NCBI RefSeq assembly: GCF_029537485.1
Contig: NZ_JARPUS010000006.1
Coordinates: 124,001-188,000 of the forward strand
Direction of reading: 5' to 3'
Source of the DNA: Pseudomonas sp. GOM6
GTDB taxonomy: Bacteria; Pseudomonadota; Gammaproteobacteria; Pseudomonadales; Pseudomonadaceae
DNA length: 64,000 bases
Below the pieces are notes generated by a model. The model did not search any database. It was given only the letters and a program-made list of their open reading frames with translations, and was not told where the DNA came from. Shown here piece after piece: positions 48,100 through 57,629 of this stretch. The number at the start of each line of letters is the position of its first letter. Position 1 is the first letter of the stretch. The translations under genes and the position numbers were made by a program.

Positions 48100-50171
48100 C
48101 CGAGCTGGCCCAGGTGCCAGTCACCGCGCTCAAGGGAGTCGGCGCGGCGCTGGCGGAAAAACTCGCCAAGGTCGGCCTGGAAACCCTGCAGGACGTACTG
48201 TTCCACCTGCCTCTGCGCTATCAGGACCGCACCCGCGTGGTGCCGATCGGCGCCCTGCGTCCGGGCCAGGATGCGGTGATCGAAGGCGTGGTCGCCGGTG
48301 CCGACGTGGTCATGGGCAAGCGCCGCAGCCTGCTGGTACGCCTGCAGGACGGCAGCGGCACCCTATCCTTGCGCTTCTACCACTTCAGCCAGGCGCAAAA
48401 GGACGGCCTCAAGCGCGGTACCCACGTGCGCTGCTATGGCGAGGCCCGCCCTGGCGCTTCCGGCCTGGAGATCTACCACCCGGAATATCGCGCCCTCGGC
48501 GCCGACGAAGTGGCGCCGGTGGAACAGACCCTGACACCGATCTACCCGACCACCGAAGGCCTCACCCAGCAGCGCCTGCGTGCCCTCAGCCAGCAGGCCC
48601 TGGCCCGTCTCGGCCCGCACAGCCTGCCGGACTGGCTGCCCGAAGAGCTGGCCCGCGACTACCAGCTTGGCCCGCTGGACCAGGCCATTCGCTACCTGCA
48701 CCGGCCACCGCCGGACGCCGACCTGGAAGAACTCGCCGAGGGCCGCCACTGGGCCCAGCACCGCCTGGCCTTCGAGGAACTGCTGACCCACCAGCTGTCG
48801 CTACAACGCCTGCGCGAGCAGGTGCGCGCCCAGCAGGCACCGCGCCTGCCACCGGCCAAACGCCTGCCACAGCTGTTCCTGCACAACCTCGGCTTCACCC
48901 CCACTGGCGCGCAGCAGCGCGTCGGCGCCGAGATCGCCTACGACCTGGCCCAGGACGAGCCCATGCTGCGCCTGGTGCAGGGCGATGTCGGCGCCGGCAA
49001 GACGGTGGTCGCTGCGCTCGCCGCCCTGCAGGCGCTGGAGGCTGGCTACCAGGTGGCGCTAATGGCGCCCACCGAGATTCTCGCCGAGCAGCACTACCTC
49101 AACTTCACCCGTTGGCTGCAGCCGCTGGGCATCGACGTCGCCTGGCTGGCCGGCAAGCTCAAGGGCAAGGCGCGCGCCGCCGCCCTGGAGCAGATCGCCG
49201 GTGGCACGCCGATGGTGGTCGGCACCCACGCGCTGTTCCAGGACGAAGTGCAGTTCCGCAACCTGGCCCTGGCGATCATCGACGAACAGCACCGTTTCGG
49301 CGTGCAGCAGCGCCTGGCCCTGCGCCAGAAAGGCATCAATGGCCGCCTCTGCCCGCACCAGCTGATCATGACCGCCACGCCCATCCCGCGCACCCTGGCG
49401 ATGAGCGCCTACGCCGACCTGGACACCTCGATCCTCGACGAGCTGCCGCCCGGACGTACACCGGTGAACACCCTGGTGATCGCCGACAGCCGCCGCATCG
49501 AAGTGGTCGAGCGGGTCCGCGCCGCCTGCCGCGAAGGGCGCCAGGCGTACTGGGTGTGCACGCTGATCGAGGAATCCGAGGAGCTCACCTGCCAGGCCGC
49601 CGAAACCAGCTACGAAGAGCTGTCGTCCGCCCTCGGCGAGCTGCGCGTCGGCCTGATCCACGGGCGCATGAAACCGGCCGAGAAGGCCGCGATCATGGAT
49701 GAATTCAAGCGCGGCGAGCTGCAGCTGCTGGTCGCCACCACCGTCATCGAAGTGGGCGTCGACGTGCCCAACGCCAGCCTGATGATCATCGAGAACCCCG
49801 AGCGCCTGGGCCTGGCCCAGCTGCACCAGCTGCGCGGCCGGGTCGGTCGCGGCAGCGCCGCCAGCCACTGCGTGCTGCTCTACCACGCGCCGCTGTCGCA
49901 GCTGGGGCGCGAGCGTCTGGGCATCATGCGCGAGACCTGCGACGGCTTCGTCATCGCCGAAAAGGACCTGGAGCTGCGCGGCCCCGGTGAAATGCTCGGC
50001 ACCCGCCAGACCGGCCTGCTGCAGTTCAAGGTCGCCGACCTGATGCGCGACGCCGACCTGCTGCCGGCCGTGCGCGACGCCGCCCAGGCCCTGTTGGAGC
50101 GCTGGCCGCAGCATGTCGCGCCATTGCTGGAGCGCTGGCTGCGCCACGGCCAGCAGTACGGTCAAGTGTGA
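48096..50171 (+). CDS. recG: ATP-dependent DNA helicase RecG
   Basis: The 691-residue helicase remodels stalled forks and branched DNA. The N-terminal wedge/OB domain contains GSGTLSLRFYHFSQAQ. Walker A is GDVGAGKTVVA, the DExH box is IIDEQHRFG, motif III is MTATPIPRTLAMS and motif VI is QLRGRVGRG. All are intact. Confidence 0.98.
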   Translation: MTELAQVPVTALKGVGAALAEKLAKVGLETLQDVLFHLPLRYQDRTRVVPIGALRPGQDAVIEGVVAGADVVMGKRRSLLVRLQDGSGTLSLRFYHFSQAQKDGLKRGTHVRCYGEARPGASGLEIYHPEYRALGADEVAPVEQTLTPIYPTTEGLTQQRLRALSQQALARLGPHSLPDWLPEELARDYQLGPLDQAIRYLHRPPPDADLEELAEGRHWAQHRLAFEELLTHQLSLQRLREQVRAQQAPRLPPAKRLPQLFLHNLGFTPTGAQQRVGAEIAYDLAQDEPMLRLVQGDVGAGKTVVAALAALQALEAGYQVALMAPTEILAEQHYLNFTRWLQPLGIDVAWLAGKLKGKARAAALEQIAGGTPMVVGTHALFQDEVQFRNLALAIIDEQHRFGVQQRLALRQKGINGRLCPHQLIMTATPIPRTLAMSAYADLDTSILDELPPGRTPVNTLVIADSRRIEVVERVRAACREGRQAYWVCTLIEESEELTCQAAETSYEELSSALGELRVGLIHGRMKPAEKAAIMDEFKRGELQLLVATTVIEVGVDVPNASLMIIENPERLGLAQLHQLRGRVGRGSAASHCVLLYHAPLSQLGRERLGIMRETCDGFVIAEKDLELRGPGEMLGTRQTGLLQFKVADLMRDADLLPAVRDAAQALLERWPQHVAPLLERWLRHGQQYGQV

Positions 50172-50274
50172 GCCAGCGCACAGACTGCCGCCGGTCGCCC
50201 GTCCGGCGGCAAAGCGAAGCCCGCGCAGCGCTGGTTATACTCCCCGTCAGTTGTTTCTCAGCCGGATATTGTCG

Positions 50275-51684
50275 ATGACCGAAGTTGCTCTCGCCCCCGA
50301 TTCCGCCCCGCGCCCTCCGATGGTGATCCTGCAACTGCTGGAAAAGCTTGGCGTTCCCTGCCATGTCCGCCCCGATCATCCGGCGCTGCCAGCGGCGCGG
50401 CGGGTGCAAGCCGTACTGCTGGACGACGCCGTCGGCGCCCTGCTGGTGCTGTTCCCACAGAGCCAACTGCTCGACCTCAACCGCCTGGCCGAACTGACCG
50501 GACGCAAGCTCACCGCCGTCAAGCCCGAGCGCATGGAGCGCATGCTGGCCAAGCACAGCCTCGGCGTGTTGCCAGGTCTGCCGCCGCTGACCAGCTCGCC
50601 CTGCCTGTATGACGAGCGCCTGCTGCAGGAATCCAGCCTGCTGGTAGAGTCCGGCCAACCCGGCGTGCTGCTGGAAATCGGCAGCGAACACTACAAGAGC
50701 ATCCTGCTGGCCAAGGCCAGCGCCGCACGCTTCGGCGAGCCGGTCATCGATATCCGCCCCAACCTCGATCGCCCCGACGACGACCGTGCCGAGATCACCC
50801 AGGCCGTGCAGGCGTTCACCGCCCGCCGCATCCAGCAGCGCCTGGAAGAAACCATCGAGATCCCGCCACTGCCGGAAACCGCCCAGCGCATCATCAAGCT
50901 GCGTGTCGACCCGGACGCCACGGTGGATGACATCACCGGCGTCGTGGAAACCGATCCGGCGCTGGCCGCCCAGGTGGTCAGCTGGGCCGCTTCGCCCTAC
51001 TACGCAGCCCCCGGCAAGATCCGTTCGGTGGAAGACGCCATCGTCCGCGTGCTGGGCTTCGACCTGGTGATCAACCTGGCACTGGGCCTGGCCCTGGGCA
51101 AGACCCTGGCGCTACCCAAGGACCAACCGCAGCAGACCACGCCCTACTGGCAACAGGCGATCTACACCGCCGCCGTGATCGAAGGCCTGACCCGCGCCAT
51201 GCCTCGCGCCCAGCGCCCGGAGGCCGGCCTGACCTACCTCGCCGGGCTGCTGCACAACTTCGGCTACCTGGTGCTGGCGCATGTCTTTCCGCCGCACTTC
51301 TCGCTGATCTGCCGGCATCTGGAGGTCAACCCGCACCTGTCCGCCGGCTATATCGAGCAACATCTGCTGGGCATCACACGCGAGCAGATCGGTGCCTGGC
51401 TGATGCGCTTCTGGGACATGCCGGAAGAGCTGGCCAGCGCCCTGCGCTTCCAGCATGACGCCAGCTACGAAGGCGCCCATGCCGCCTATCCGAACCTGGT
51501 CTGCCTGGCAGTCAACCTGCTGCGCAGCCGCGGTATCGGCAGCGGCCCGCAGAGCGAGCTGCCGGAGGCGTTGTTCGAACGCCTGGGCATCAGCCGCGAC
51601 AAGGCCGAGGAAGCGCTGAACAAGGTGCTGCAGGCCGAAGTGGCGCTGCGTGAGCTGGCCTCGCAGTTCAACACCCCGCACTGA
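50275..51684 (+). CDS. YbaK-like plus HDOD two-domain protein
   Basis: The 469-residue protein (start MTEVALAPDS at 50275) has an N-terminal domain of about 150 residues resembling YbaK/ProX editing domains (LEKLGVPCHVRPDHPALPAARRVQAVLL). An HDOD domain follows (about residues 195-400; IEIPPLPETAQRIIKLRVDPDATVDDITGVVETDPALAAQVVSWAASPYY). YbaK domains deacylate mischarged tRNA; HDOD domains are signalling modules. A second HDOD protein is at 25637. P. aeruginosa has the same fusion downstream of recG. The function is unknown. Confidence 0.85.
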   Translation: MTEVALAPDSAPRPPMVILQLLEKLGVPCHVRPDHPALPAARRVQAVLLDDAVGALLVLFPQSQLLDLNRLAELTGRKLTAVKPERMERMLAKHSLGVLPGLPPLTSSPCLYDERLLQESSLLVESGQPGVLLEIGSEHYKSILLAKASAARFGEPVIDIRPNLDRPDDDRAEITQAVQAFTARRIQQRLEETIEIPPLPETAQRIIKLRVDPDATVDDITGVVETDPALAAQVVSWAASPYYAAPGKIRSVEDAIVRVLGFDLVINLALGLALGKTLALPKDQPQQTTPYWQQAIYTAAVIEGLTRAMPRAQRPEAGLTYLAGLLHNFGYLVLAHVFPPHFSLICRHLEVNPHLSAGYIEQHLLGITREQIGAWLMRFWDMPEELASALRFQHDASYEGAHAAYPNLVCLAVNLLRSRGIGSGPQSELPEALFERLGISRDKAEEALNKVLQAEVALRELASQFNTPH

Positions 51685-51715
51685 TCCTCGCGCTTCGGCT
51701 AAACGCCACATATGC

Positions 51716-51740
51716 AAAAGGGGCCATCTGGCCCCTTTTT
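51716..51740. terminator. Bidirectional terminator
   Basis: AAAAGGGGCC and GGCCCCTTTTT flank a four-base loop, giving A and T tails on both sides. It separates the converging YbaK/HDOD gene and the exported hypothetical gene. Confidence 0.85.
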
Positions 51741-51742
51741 CA

Positions 51743-52468
51743 TTACTTGAGCTTGGCCCGCCGTGCCGCAAAGACCGCCGGCAGCGCCTGGGTACTGGCC
51801 TCAAGCACTGCACGTAGCGCCGGCTGCTCATAGAGTGCCGCGTACTCGCCAAGCTGGGCACTGGGCGTACTGCGGTAGGCGTAGAGCATGAAGGCCTCAA
51901 CCCCGCTGGCGCTTGAGGCACGCAGGGGCTGTAGCTGAGCGGCAGTCTGCTCGGCCAGAACCTTTTCGTCGATGTCCTCACCCCGCGCACGCAGTGCCAG
52001 CAGCGCCTGGGTCTTGCCCACTTCGTAACGCAGCAGGGTGGCCAGGTCGGTGGTGTGCGCGGCCTGATCCAGGCGCCGTACCAGCTCGAGGCGCGCCTGC
52101 AGCGGGGGACGTTCCTGCAATTGCAGACGATAGGCTGCCAGCCCGCCGTCCTTGGCCACGGCGCGCTCGGCTTCGGTGAAATGCTTGGCCAATGGGCTGT
52201 CGAGCAGCTTCAGCGCAGCCTCCAGCTGTTGCGGCTGCAGCTTGGGTGCCACCTGTTTGGCCAGGTCGGCGCACAGCGGCTCGGCCTGAAACTGCTCAGC
52301 CAGCGCCTTCTGCTGCTCGCCACTCATGCCACGCTGCAGCAGCGGCAGGGTCTGCTCGCAGAGCAACTGCACGCCGGCCAGCTCCAGCACCCGCTCCAGG
52401 GTGGCCGCAGCCGACTGCCCCGCAAAGCTCAGCGAAACCAACAGGGCAACAGCAGTCATCAAGCGCAT
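51743..52468 (-). CDS. Exported hypothetical protein
   Basis: The 241-residue protein has a clear signal peptide (MRLMTAVALLVSLSFAGQSAAA). The rest is helix-rich, with repeated Leu/Gln/Glu patterns (LLCEQTLPLLQRGMSGEQQKALAEQF; CADLAKQVAPKLQPQQLEAALKLLDSP) reminiscent of DUF2059-type proteins. I cannot assign a family firmly. It is followed by the bidirectional terminator. Confidence 0.75.
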   Translation of the reverse strand: MRLMTAVALLVSLSFAGQSAAATLERVLELAGVQLLCEQTLPLLQRGMSGEQQKALAEQFQAEPLCADLAKQVAPKLQPQQLEAALKLLDSPLAKHFTEAERAVAKDGGLAAYRLQLQERPPLQARLELVRRLDQAAHTTDLATLLRYEVGKTQALLALRARGEDIDEKVLAEQTAAQLQPLRASSASGVEAFMLYAYRSTPSAQLGEYAALYEQPALRAVLEASTQALPAVFAARRAKLK

Positions 52469-52525
52469 GGGGGACTTCCATTCAAAACAACAAGCTTAGC
52501 GATAGAGACTCGATCGGGCCGCGAA

Positions 52526-52924
52526 TCAGGCCGCTTTCTTGTGCTCGCTGGGCTTTTTCTTCTTCGGCACTACGTGCTTGAGCAGGCCCTGGAACCAGAT
52601 CACCAGTGCCGGGTTGCCCTGGATCTGGATGTCCTTGTTCTGGATCCCCTGCATGAAGGCCAGCTGCTTGTTCTTGGCGTTCATGGTGGCGAAGCCGTAG
52701 GTGGCATCCTTGAAGCCGATGGCGAAGGCCGGTTCCTTGGCGGCGCCAGCGTGGCTGCTGACACGCTGATCCTTGATCCGGAAATGACGCGCAACCTTGC
52801 CATCCAGGGTATGCAGCTGGAAGACCAGCTCCTTGCCCTCCAGCTGCTGCTGAAAGTCGGCGTTACTGCGGCTTGCCTTGGCCATCAGACGGCCCAGCAT
52901 CCAGAGGAGAAAACGGAATTTCAT
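52526..52924 (-). CDS. SCP2 sterol-carrier-domain protein
   Basis: The 132-residue protein (start MKFRFLLW at 52924) appears to be one SCP2 domain: the hydrophobic N-terminal helix is followed by a small sheet with HFRIKDQRVSSHAG and KDATYGFATMNAKNKQLAF, then a basic lysine-rich tail. SCP2 domains bind lipids; UbiJ and YhbT are relatives. It may act on lipid or ubiquinone precursors, but its ligand is unknown. Confidence 0.78.
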   Translation of the reverse strand: MKFRFLLWMLGRLMAKASRSNADFQQQLEGKELVFQLHTLDGKVARHFRIKDQRVSSHAGAAKEPAFAIGFKDATYGFATMNAKNKQLAFMQGIQNKDIQIQGNPALVIWFQGLLKHVVPKKKKPSEHKKAA

Positions 52925-53047
52925 GGCGCGCGGCCTCATGGGTGGGGAATCGGCGGCGCATTGTAGCGGTTTGCGCGAACGACTACATCTTGCAGCCTGG
53001 CGCGGGTGGAACAGCCCGGAGCCCTGGGGCTCCGGACCGGAGCTGGC

Positions 53048-53320
53048 TCAGTTGACGGCGTCTTTCAGCGATTTACCCGGCTTGAAGGCCACGGTGTTGC
53101 TGGCCTTGATCTTCACCGGGGCACCGGTTTGCGGGTTCTTGCCGGTGCGGGCACCACGGTGGCGCTGCAGGAAGGTACCAAAGCCGACCAGGGTGACACT
53201 GTCCTTGCGGTTCAGCGCGCTGGTGATTTCTTCGAGCACGGCGTTGAGTACGCGGTTGGCCTGGTCTTTGGTCAGATCAGCCTTTTCGGCAATGGCCGCG
53301 GCGAGTTCAGGTTTGCGCAT
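53048..53320 (-). CDS. hupA: DNA-binding protein HU (HupA type)
   Basis: The 90-residue nucleoid protein starts MRKPELAAAIAEKADLTKDQANRVLNAVLEEI and ends KASNTVAFKPGKSLKDAVN, with the flexible DNA-bending arm RHRGARTGKNPQTG. The true start is the ATG at 53320; the longer reading is shadow sequence. The position near rubredoxin matches hupA of P. putida and its P. aeruginosa counterpart. Confidence 0.95.
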   Translation of the reverse strand: MRKPELAAAIAEKADLTKDQANRVLNAVLEEITSALNRKDSVTLVGFGTFLQRHRGARTGKNPQTGAPVKIKASNTVAFKPGKSLKDAVN

Positions 53321-53596
53321 AGATGCCTCTTTGACGGTTTGTTGTTGTTGTGTCCGTGCTGTCCGTCCAGAACAGCGCCAAAGGCGCCGCAACGGCTCTG
53401 CGCTGCGGCAGACCAGGGGAGAATGGCACGCCATCCGGGACTGCGCCAGTGCTGGCGGGCGGTTTGCCGAGGCAAGAACAAGGCGTTCCAGACAGAACGA
53501 CTGCCATATCCGCCAAAGCCTGGGAAAATCCGGTACGCAAGTACTGCAAACGCAAACGGCGACCCTGGGTCGCCGTTCGTCGTGAAACGCTCTGGA

Positions 53597-53764
53597 TCAA
53601 CCGATTTCGATCATCTCGAAGTCGGCCTTGCCGACCCCACAATCCGGGCACAACCAGTCGGCCGGTACATCTTCCCAGCGGGTGCCGGGGGCGATGCCAT
53701 CGTCGGGCCAACCCAGGCTTTCGTCATAGATCAGGCCACAGACCACACACTGCCACTTCTTCAT
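53597..53764 (-). CDS. rubA: Rubredoxin
   Basis: This 55-residue gene is small but complete, with ATG at 53764 and TGA at 53597-53599. The two iron-binding pairs are CxxC in [14 protein letters not shown] and CPDCG in [14 protein letters not shown]. The tail is MIEIG. Rubredoxin carries electrons, typically from a rubredoxin reductase to alkane hydroxylase in pseudomonads. Only one copy is present here, and the reductase gene expected between it and hupA is missing. Confidence 0.95.
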   Translation of the reverse strand: MKKWQCVVCGLIYDESLGWPDDGIAPGTRWEDVPADWLCPDCGVGKADFEMIEIG

Positions 53765-53898
53765 GCTCTACCTCATCACACAACGCCACTGCGGGCGTTA
53801 TCTGGCTAAAAAATCAGCAGGCTTTGTACTGGCATGTGGCGCGTGACGCAAGTGCAGACCGGCATCGGTAGCATGCTAAGCTCGCCGCCTTTCGATCA

Positions 53899-54462
53899 GT
53901 GAAGCGCCCTGTCGTGCCCTCCTCCGCCCTTGCCCATCCGCCGCGCTGGCTGAACGCCGTGCAACTGCACCCCGCCCCTGCGCCCCTGCAGCGTGACTGG
54001 CTGTTCGGCCAGGACTCGCTGACCCGTCGGCTGACCGCCCTCAGTGCCGGGCGCTTCACCGTGCAACCGCTGGTCCAGGGCTGGCAGAGCCTGCGCCAGG
54101 ACGAATGCCTGGCCTTGCAGGTGCCGAGCGGCAGCCAGGGCTGGGTGCGCGAAGTGTTTCTCCAAGGCGACGGCGACAACTGGGTGTTCGCCCGCAGCGT
54201 GGCGGCACGCGCGGCGCTGGAGGGCTCCGGCCTCGACCTGGGCAAGCTGGGCAGCCGCTCGCTCGGCGAATTGCTGTTCAGCGACCGCGCCTTTGCTCGC
54301 GGTGAGTTGCAGGTCTGTCGCTACCCTGCTGCCTGGCTGCCGGCCGAGGTGCGTACCGAACAGCTGTGGGGGCGCCGCTCGTGCTTTCGCCGCGACGGCC
54401 TTGGCGTGCTGGTGGCCGAAGTCTTCCTCCCTGCCTTCTGGGAGCGCGCCGCCCAGGCCTAG
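53899..54462 (+). CDS. ubiC: Chorismate pyruvate-lyase UbiC
   Basis: The 187-residue enzyme makes 4-hydroxybenzoate for ubiquinone. The DWLFGQDSLTRRL and WVREVFLQGDGDNWVFARSV segments and RSLGELLF match UbiC. The start is a GTG at 53899 or a GTG five codons later; both give a usual length. It precedes ubiA, the next enzyme, with the same orientation. Confidence 0.94.
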   Translation: MKRPVVPSSALAHPPRWLNAVQLHPAPAPLQRDWLFGQDSLTRRLTALSAGRFTVQPLVQGWQSLRQDECLALQVPSGSQGWVREVFLQGDGDNWVFARSVAARAALEGSGLDLGKLGSRSLGELLFSDRAFARGELQVCRYPAAWLPAEVRTEQLWGRRSCFRRDGLGVLVAEVFLPAFWERAAQA

Positions 54463-54539
54463 GACAGAAACCGCGCTGCGTTTTGTGCAGGCTTGCCCGC
54501 TTCGCGCGCAGAGCCCACTCCTGCGGCAAGCCCTGGTCC

Positions 54540-54545
54540 TATAAT
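54540..54545 (+). promoter_or_regulatory. -10 element upstream of ubiA
   Basis: A perfect TATAAT lies 27 bases before the ubiA ATG. The -35 position is poor. It may allow ubiA transcription independent of ubiC. Confidence 0.35.
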
Positions 54546-54571
54546 CGGCGCACTTCACCCGGAGGCCGCCG

Positions 54572-55465
54572 ATGTACCAATCCTTCCTGCTCTCCCTCAA
54601 CCGCCTGTATCCACGCAGCTGGGACTTCATCCAGCTGATGCGCCTGGAAAAACCCATCGGCATCTATCTGCTGCTGTGGCCGACCCTCTGGGCCCTGTGG
54701 GTCGCCAGCAAGGGACTGCCGGACTTCGGACTGCTGTTCATCTTCGTCGCCGGCGTGGTGCTGATGCGTGCCGCCGGCTGCGTGATCAACGACTATGCCG
54801 ACCGCAATTTCGACGGCCACGTGGCACGCACCAAGGCGCGGCCGCTGGCCGACGGCCGGGTGCAGCCGCGCGAGGCGCTGATCCTGTTCGCCGTGCTGGT
54901 GGCGATCAGCTTCGTGCTGGTGCTGTTCACCAACCTGACCACCATCCTGCTGTCCTTCGGCGGCCTGGCCCTGGCCGCCTGCTACCCCTTCATGAAACGC
55001 TACACCTACTACCCGCAGGTGGTGCTGGGTGCGGCCTTCAGCTGGGGCATGCCAATGGCCTTCAGCGCGGTGACTGGTGAGCTGCCGCCGCCCGAGGCCT
55101 GGCTGTTGTATATCGCCAACCTGCTGTGGACGGTGGCCTACGATACCTACTACGCCATGACCGACCGCGAGGACGACCTGAAGATCGGCGTGAAATCCAC
55201 CGCCATCCTGTTCGGCGAGGCCGACCGCATCGTCATCCTTACCCTGCAGGGTCTGGCCCTGCTCTGCCTGGCCATGGCCGGCACGCGCTTCGGTCTCGGT
55301 ATCTGGTTCCTGTTCGGCCTGTTCGTCGCTGCCGCCTGCTTTGCCTGGGAATTCTGGAGCACACGCAACCGCGAGCCGCAGGCCTGCTTCGCCGCCTTCC
55401 TGCACAACCACTGGGCCGGGCTGGCGATCTTCGTCGGCATTCTGGTGGATTACGCATTAAGGTAG
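54572..55465 (+). CDS. ubiA: 4-hydroxybenzoate octaprenyltransferase UbiA
   Basis: The 297-residue integral-membrane prenyltransferase has about eight to nine helices. Its two Asp motifs are visible: NDYADRNFD near residue 75 and the second as DREDDLKIG near 190. It condenses 4-hydroxybenzoate from UbiC with polyprenyl diphosphate. The start is an ATG after GGAGG. Confidence 0.97.
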   Translation: MYQSFLLSLNRLYPRSWDFIQLMRLEKPIGIYLLLWPTLWALWVASKGLPDFGLLFIFVAGVVLMRAAGCVINDYADRNFDGHVARTKARPLADGRVQPREALILFAVLVAISFVLVLFTNLTTILLSFGGLALAACYPFMKRYTYYPQVVLGAAFSWGMPMAFSAVTGELPPPEAWLLYIANLLWTVAYDTYYAMTDREDDLKIGVKSTAILFGEADRIVILTLQGLALLCLAMAGTRFGLGIWFLFGLFVAAACFAWEFWSTRNREPQACFAAFLHNHWAGLAIFVGILVDYALR

Positions 55466-55482
55466 CCGGGCCTGCCGCACCA

Positions 55483-55500
55483 CTGTCACATCGCTGCAAT
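55483..55500 (+). promoter_or_regulatory. Pho box upstream of phoB
   Basis: The direct repeats CTGTCAC (55483-55489) and CTGCAAT (55494-55500) are spaced four bases apart, as in the PhoB consensus CTGTCAT. A TATCTA-like -10 follows at about 55509. Autoregulation of phoB is well known. Confidence 0.65.
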
Positions 55501-55549
55501 AATTCCGTTATCTAATGCGGCGCAGACAGAACGACCCGAGGCTCGACCC

Positions 55550-56239
<690 letters not shown>

Positions 56240-56270
56240 GCCCGGCGTAGCCAGAGTAAGGACGCGATAG

Positions 56271-57575
56271 GTGAATTCAAACTGGCGTGGCGCCGTCATG
56301 CGCCACCTGCTGCTGATCCTGCTAGCCAGCGGACTGCTCGGCCTGGTCAGTGGCCAGTACGCCTGGGCCCTGGTACTGGGTCTCGGCGCCTACCTGATCT
56401 GGCATATCAAACAGCTGCTGCGCCTGCATCAGTGGCTGCGTACCCGCCAGGCCGATGATGCACCGCCCGAGGGCTATGGCCTGTGGGGCGAAGTGTTCGA
56501 CAACATCTACCATCTGCAACGTCGCGACCAGCGCGTGCGTGGCCGCCTGCAGGCGGTGATTGATCGGGTGCAGGAGTCCACCGCCGCGCTGCGCGATGCG
56601 GTGATCATGCTCGACAACGAAGGCAACCTGGAGTGGTGGAACCGCGCTGCCGAGCAATTGCTGGGCCTGAAGACCCCACAGGACAGCGGCCAGTCGATCA
56701 CCAACCTGGTGCGCCACCCGCGCTTCAAGGAATACTTCGAGGCCGGCCACTTCCAGGAAGACCTCGAGCTACCCTCGCCGGTCGACGACCGCCAGCGCCT
56801 GCAGATGCAGATCACCCGCTATGGCAACAACGAGCACCTGATGTTCGTCCGCGACGTCACCCGCCTGCACCAGTTGGAGCAGATGCGCAAAGACTTCATC
56901 GCCAACGTCTCCCACGAGCTGCGCACACCGCTGACGGTGATCGCCGGGTACCTGGAGACCCTGCTGGACAACGTCGAAGACGTCAATCCACGCTGGCTGC
57001 GCGCCCTGCAGCAGATGCAGCAGCAAGGCGCACGCATGCAAAACCTGCTGAACGACCTGCTCCTGCTGGCCAAGCTGGAGGCCACCGACTACCCCTCGGA
57101 CAACCAGCCAGTGGCGGTCGACCTGCTGCTGCTGTCGATCAAGAACGACGCCCAGGCGCTGTCCGGCAATCGCAACCACCGTATCAGCCTGGAGGTCGAC
57201 GCCAAATTACGCCTCAAGGGCAGCGAGGCCGAGCTGCGCAGCGCCTTCTCCAACCTGGTGTTCAACGCAGTGAAGTACAGCCCGAACGACAGCGAGATCC
57301 GCATCCGCTGGTGGGGCGACGAGCAGGGCGGGCATTTCAGCGTGACCGACAGTGGTATCGGCATCGAGGCCAAGCACCTGCCGCGCCTCACCGAGCGCTT
57401 CTATCGGGTCGACTCCAGCCGCGCCAGCAGTACCGGTGGTACCGGCCTCGGCCTGGCCATCGTCAAGCACGTACTGCTGCGTCATCGCGCCCGCCTGGAC
57501 ATCACCAGTGTGCCGGGCAAGGGCAGCACCTTCACCTGCCAGTTCCCGGAGCAACAGCTCAATCGTCGCAATTGA
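56271..57575 (+). CDS. phoR: Phosphate-sensing histidine kinase PhoR
   Basis: The 434-residue kinase has a hydrophobic N-terminus with two membrane segments (about residues 10-45), a PAS domain (AVIMLDNEGNLEWWNRAAEQLLG) and the catalytic core. The phospho-His is in VSHELRTPLTV, the N box in NLVFNAVKYSPND and the G boxes in GTGLGLAIVKHVL. The start is GTG at 56271, with an alternative ATG nine codons later. Confidence 0.97.
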   Translation: MNSNWRGAVMRHLLLILLASGLLGLVSGQYAWALVLGLGAYLIWHIKQLLRLHQWLRTRQADDAPPEGYGLWGEVFDNIYHLQRRDQRVRGRLQAVIDRVQESTAALRDAVIMLDNEGNLEWWNRAAEQLLGLKTPQDSGQSITNLVRHPRFKEYFEAGHFQEDLELPSPVDDRQRLQMQITRYGNNEHLMFVRDVTRLHQLEQMRKDFIANVSHELRTPLTVIAGYLETLLDNVEDVNPRWLRALQQMQQQGARMQNLLNDLLLLAKLEATDYPSDNQPVAVDLLLLSIKNDAQALSGNRNHRISLEVDAKLRLKGSEAELRSAFSNLVFNAVKYSPNDSEIRIRWWGDEQGGHFSVTDSGIGIEAKHLPRLTERFYRVDSSRASSTGGTGLGLAIVKHVLLRHRARLDITSVPGKGSTFTCQFPEQQLNRRN

Positions 57576-57629
57576 CGGCGGCGGCGAGAGCCGCCACCCT
57601 TGTGCGACCTTTAGCCACCTAGCCCCTCC

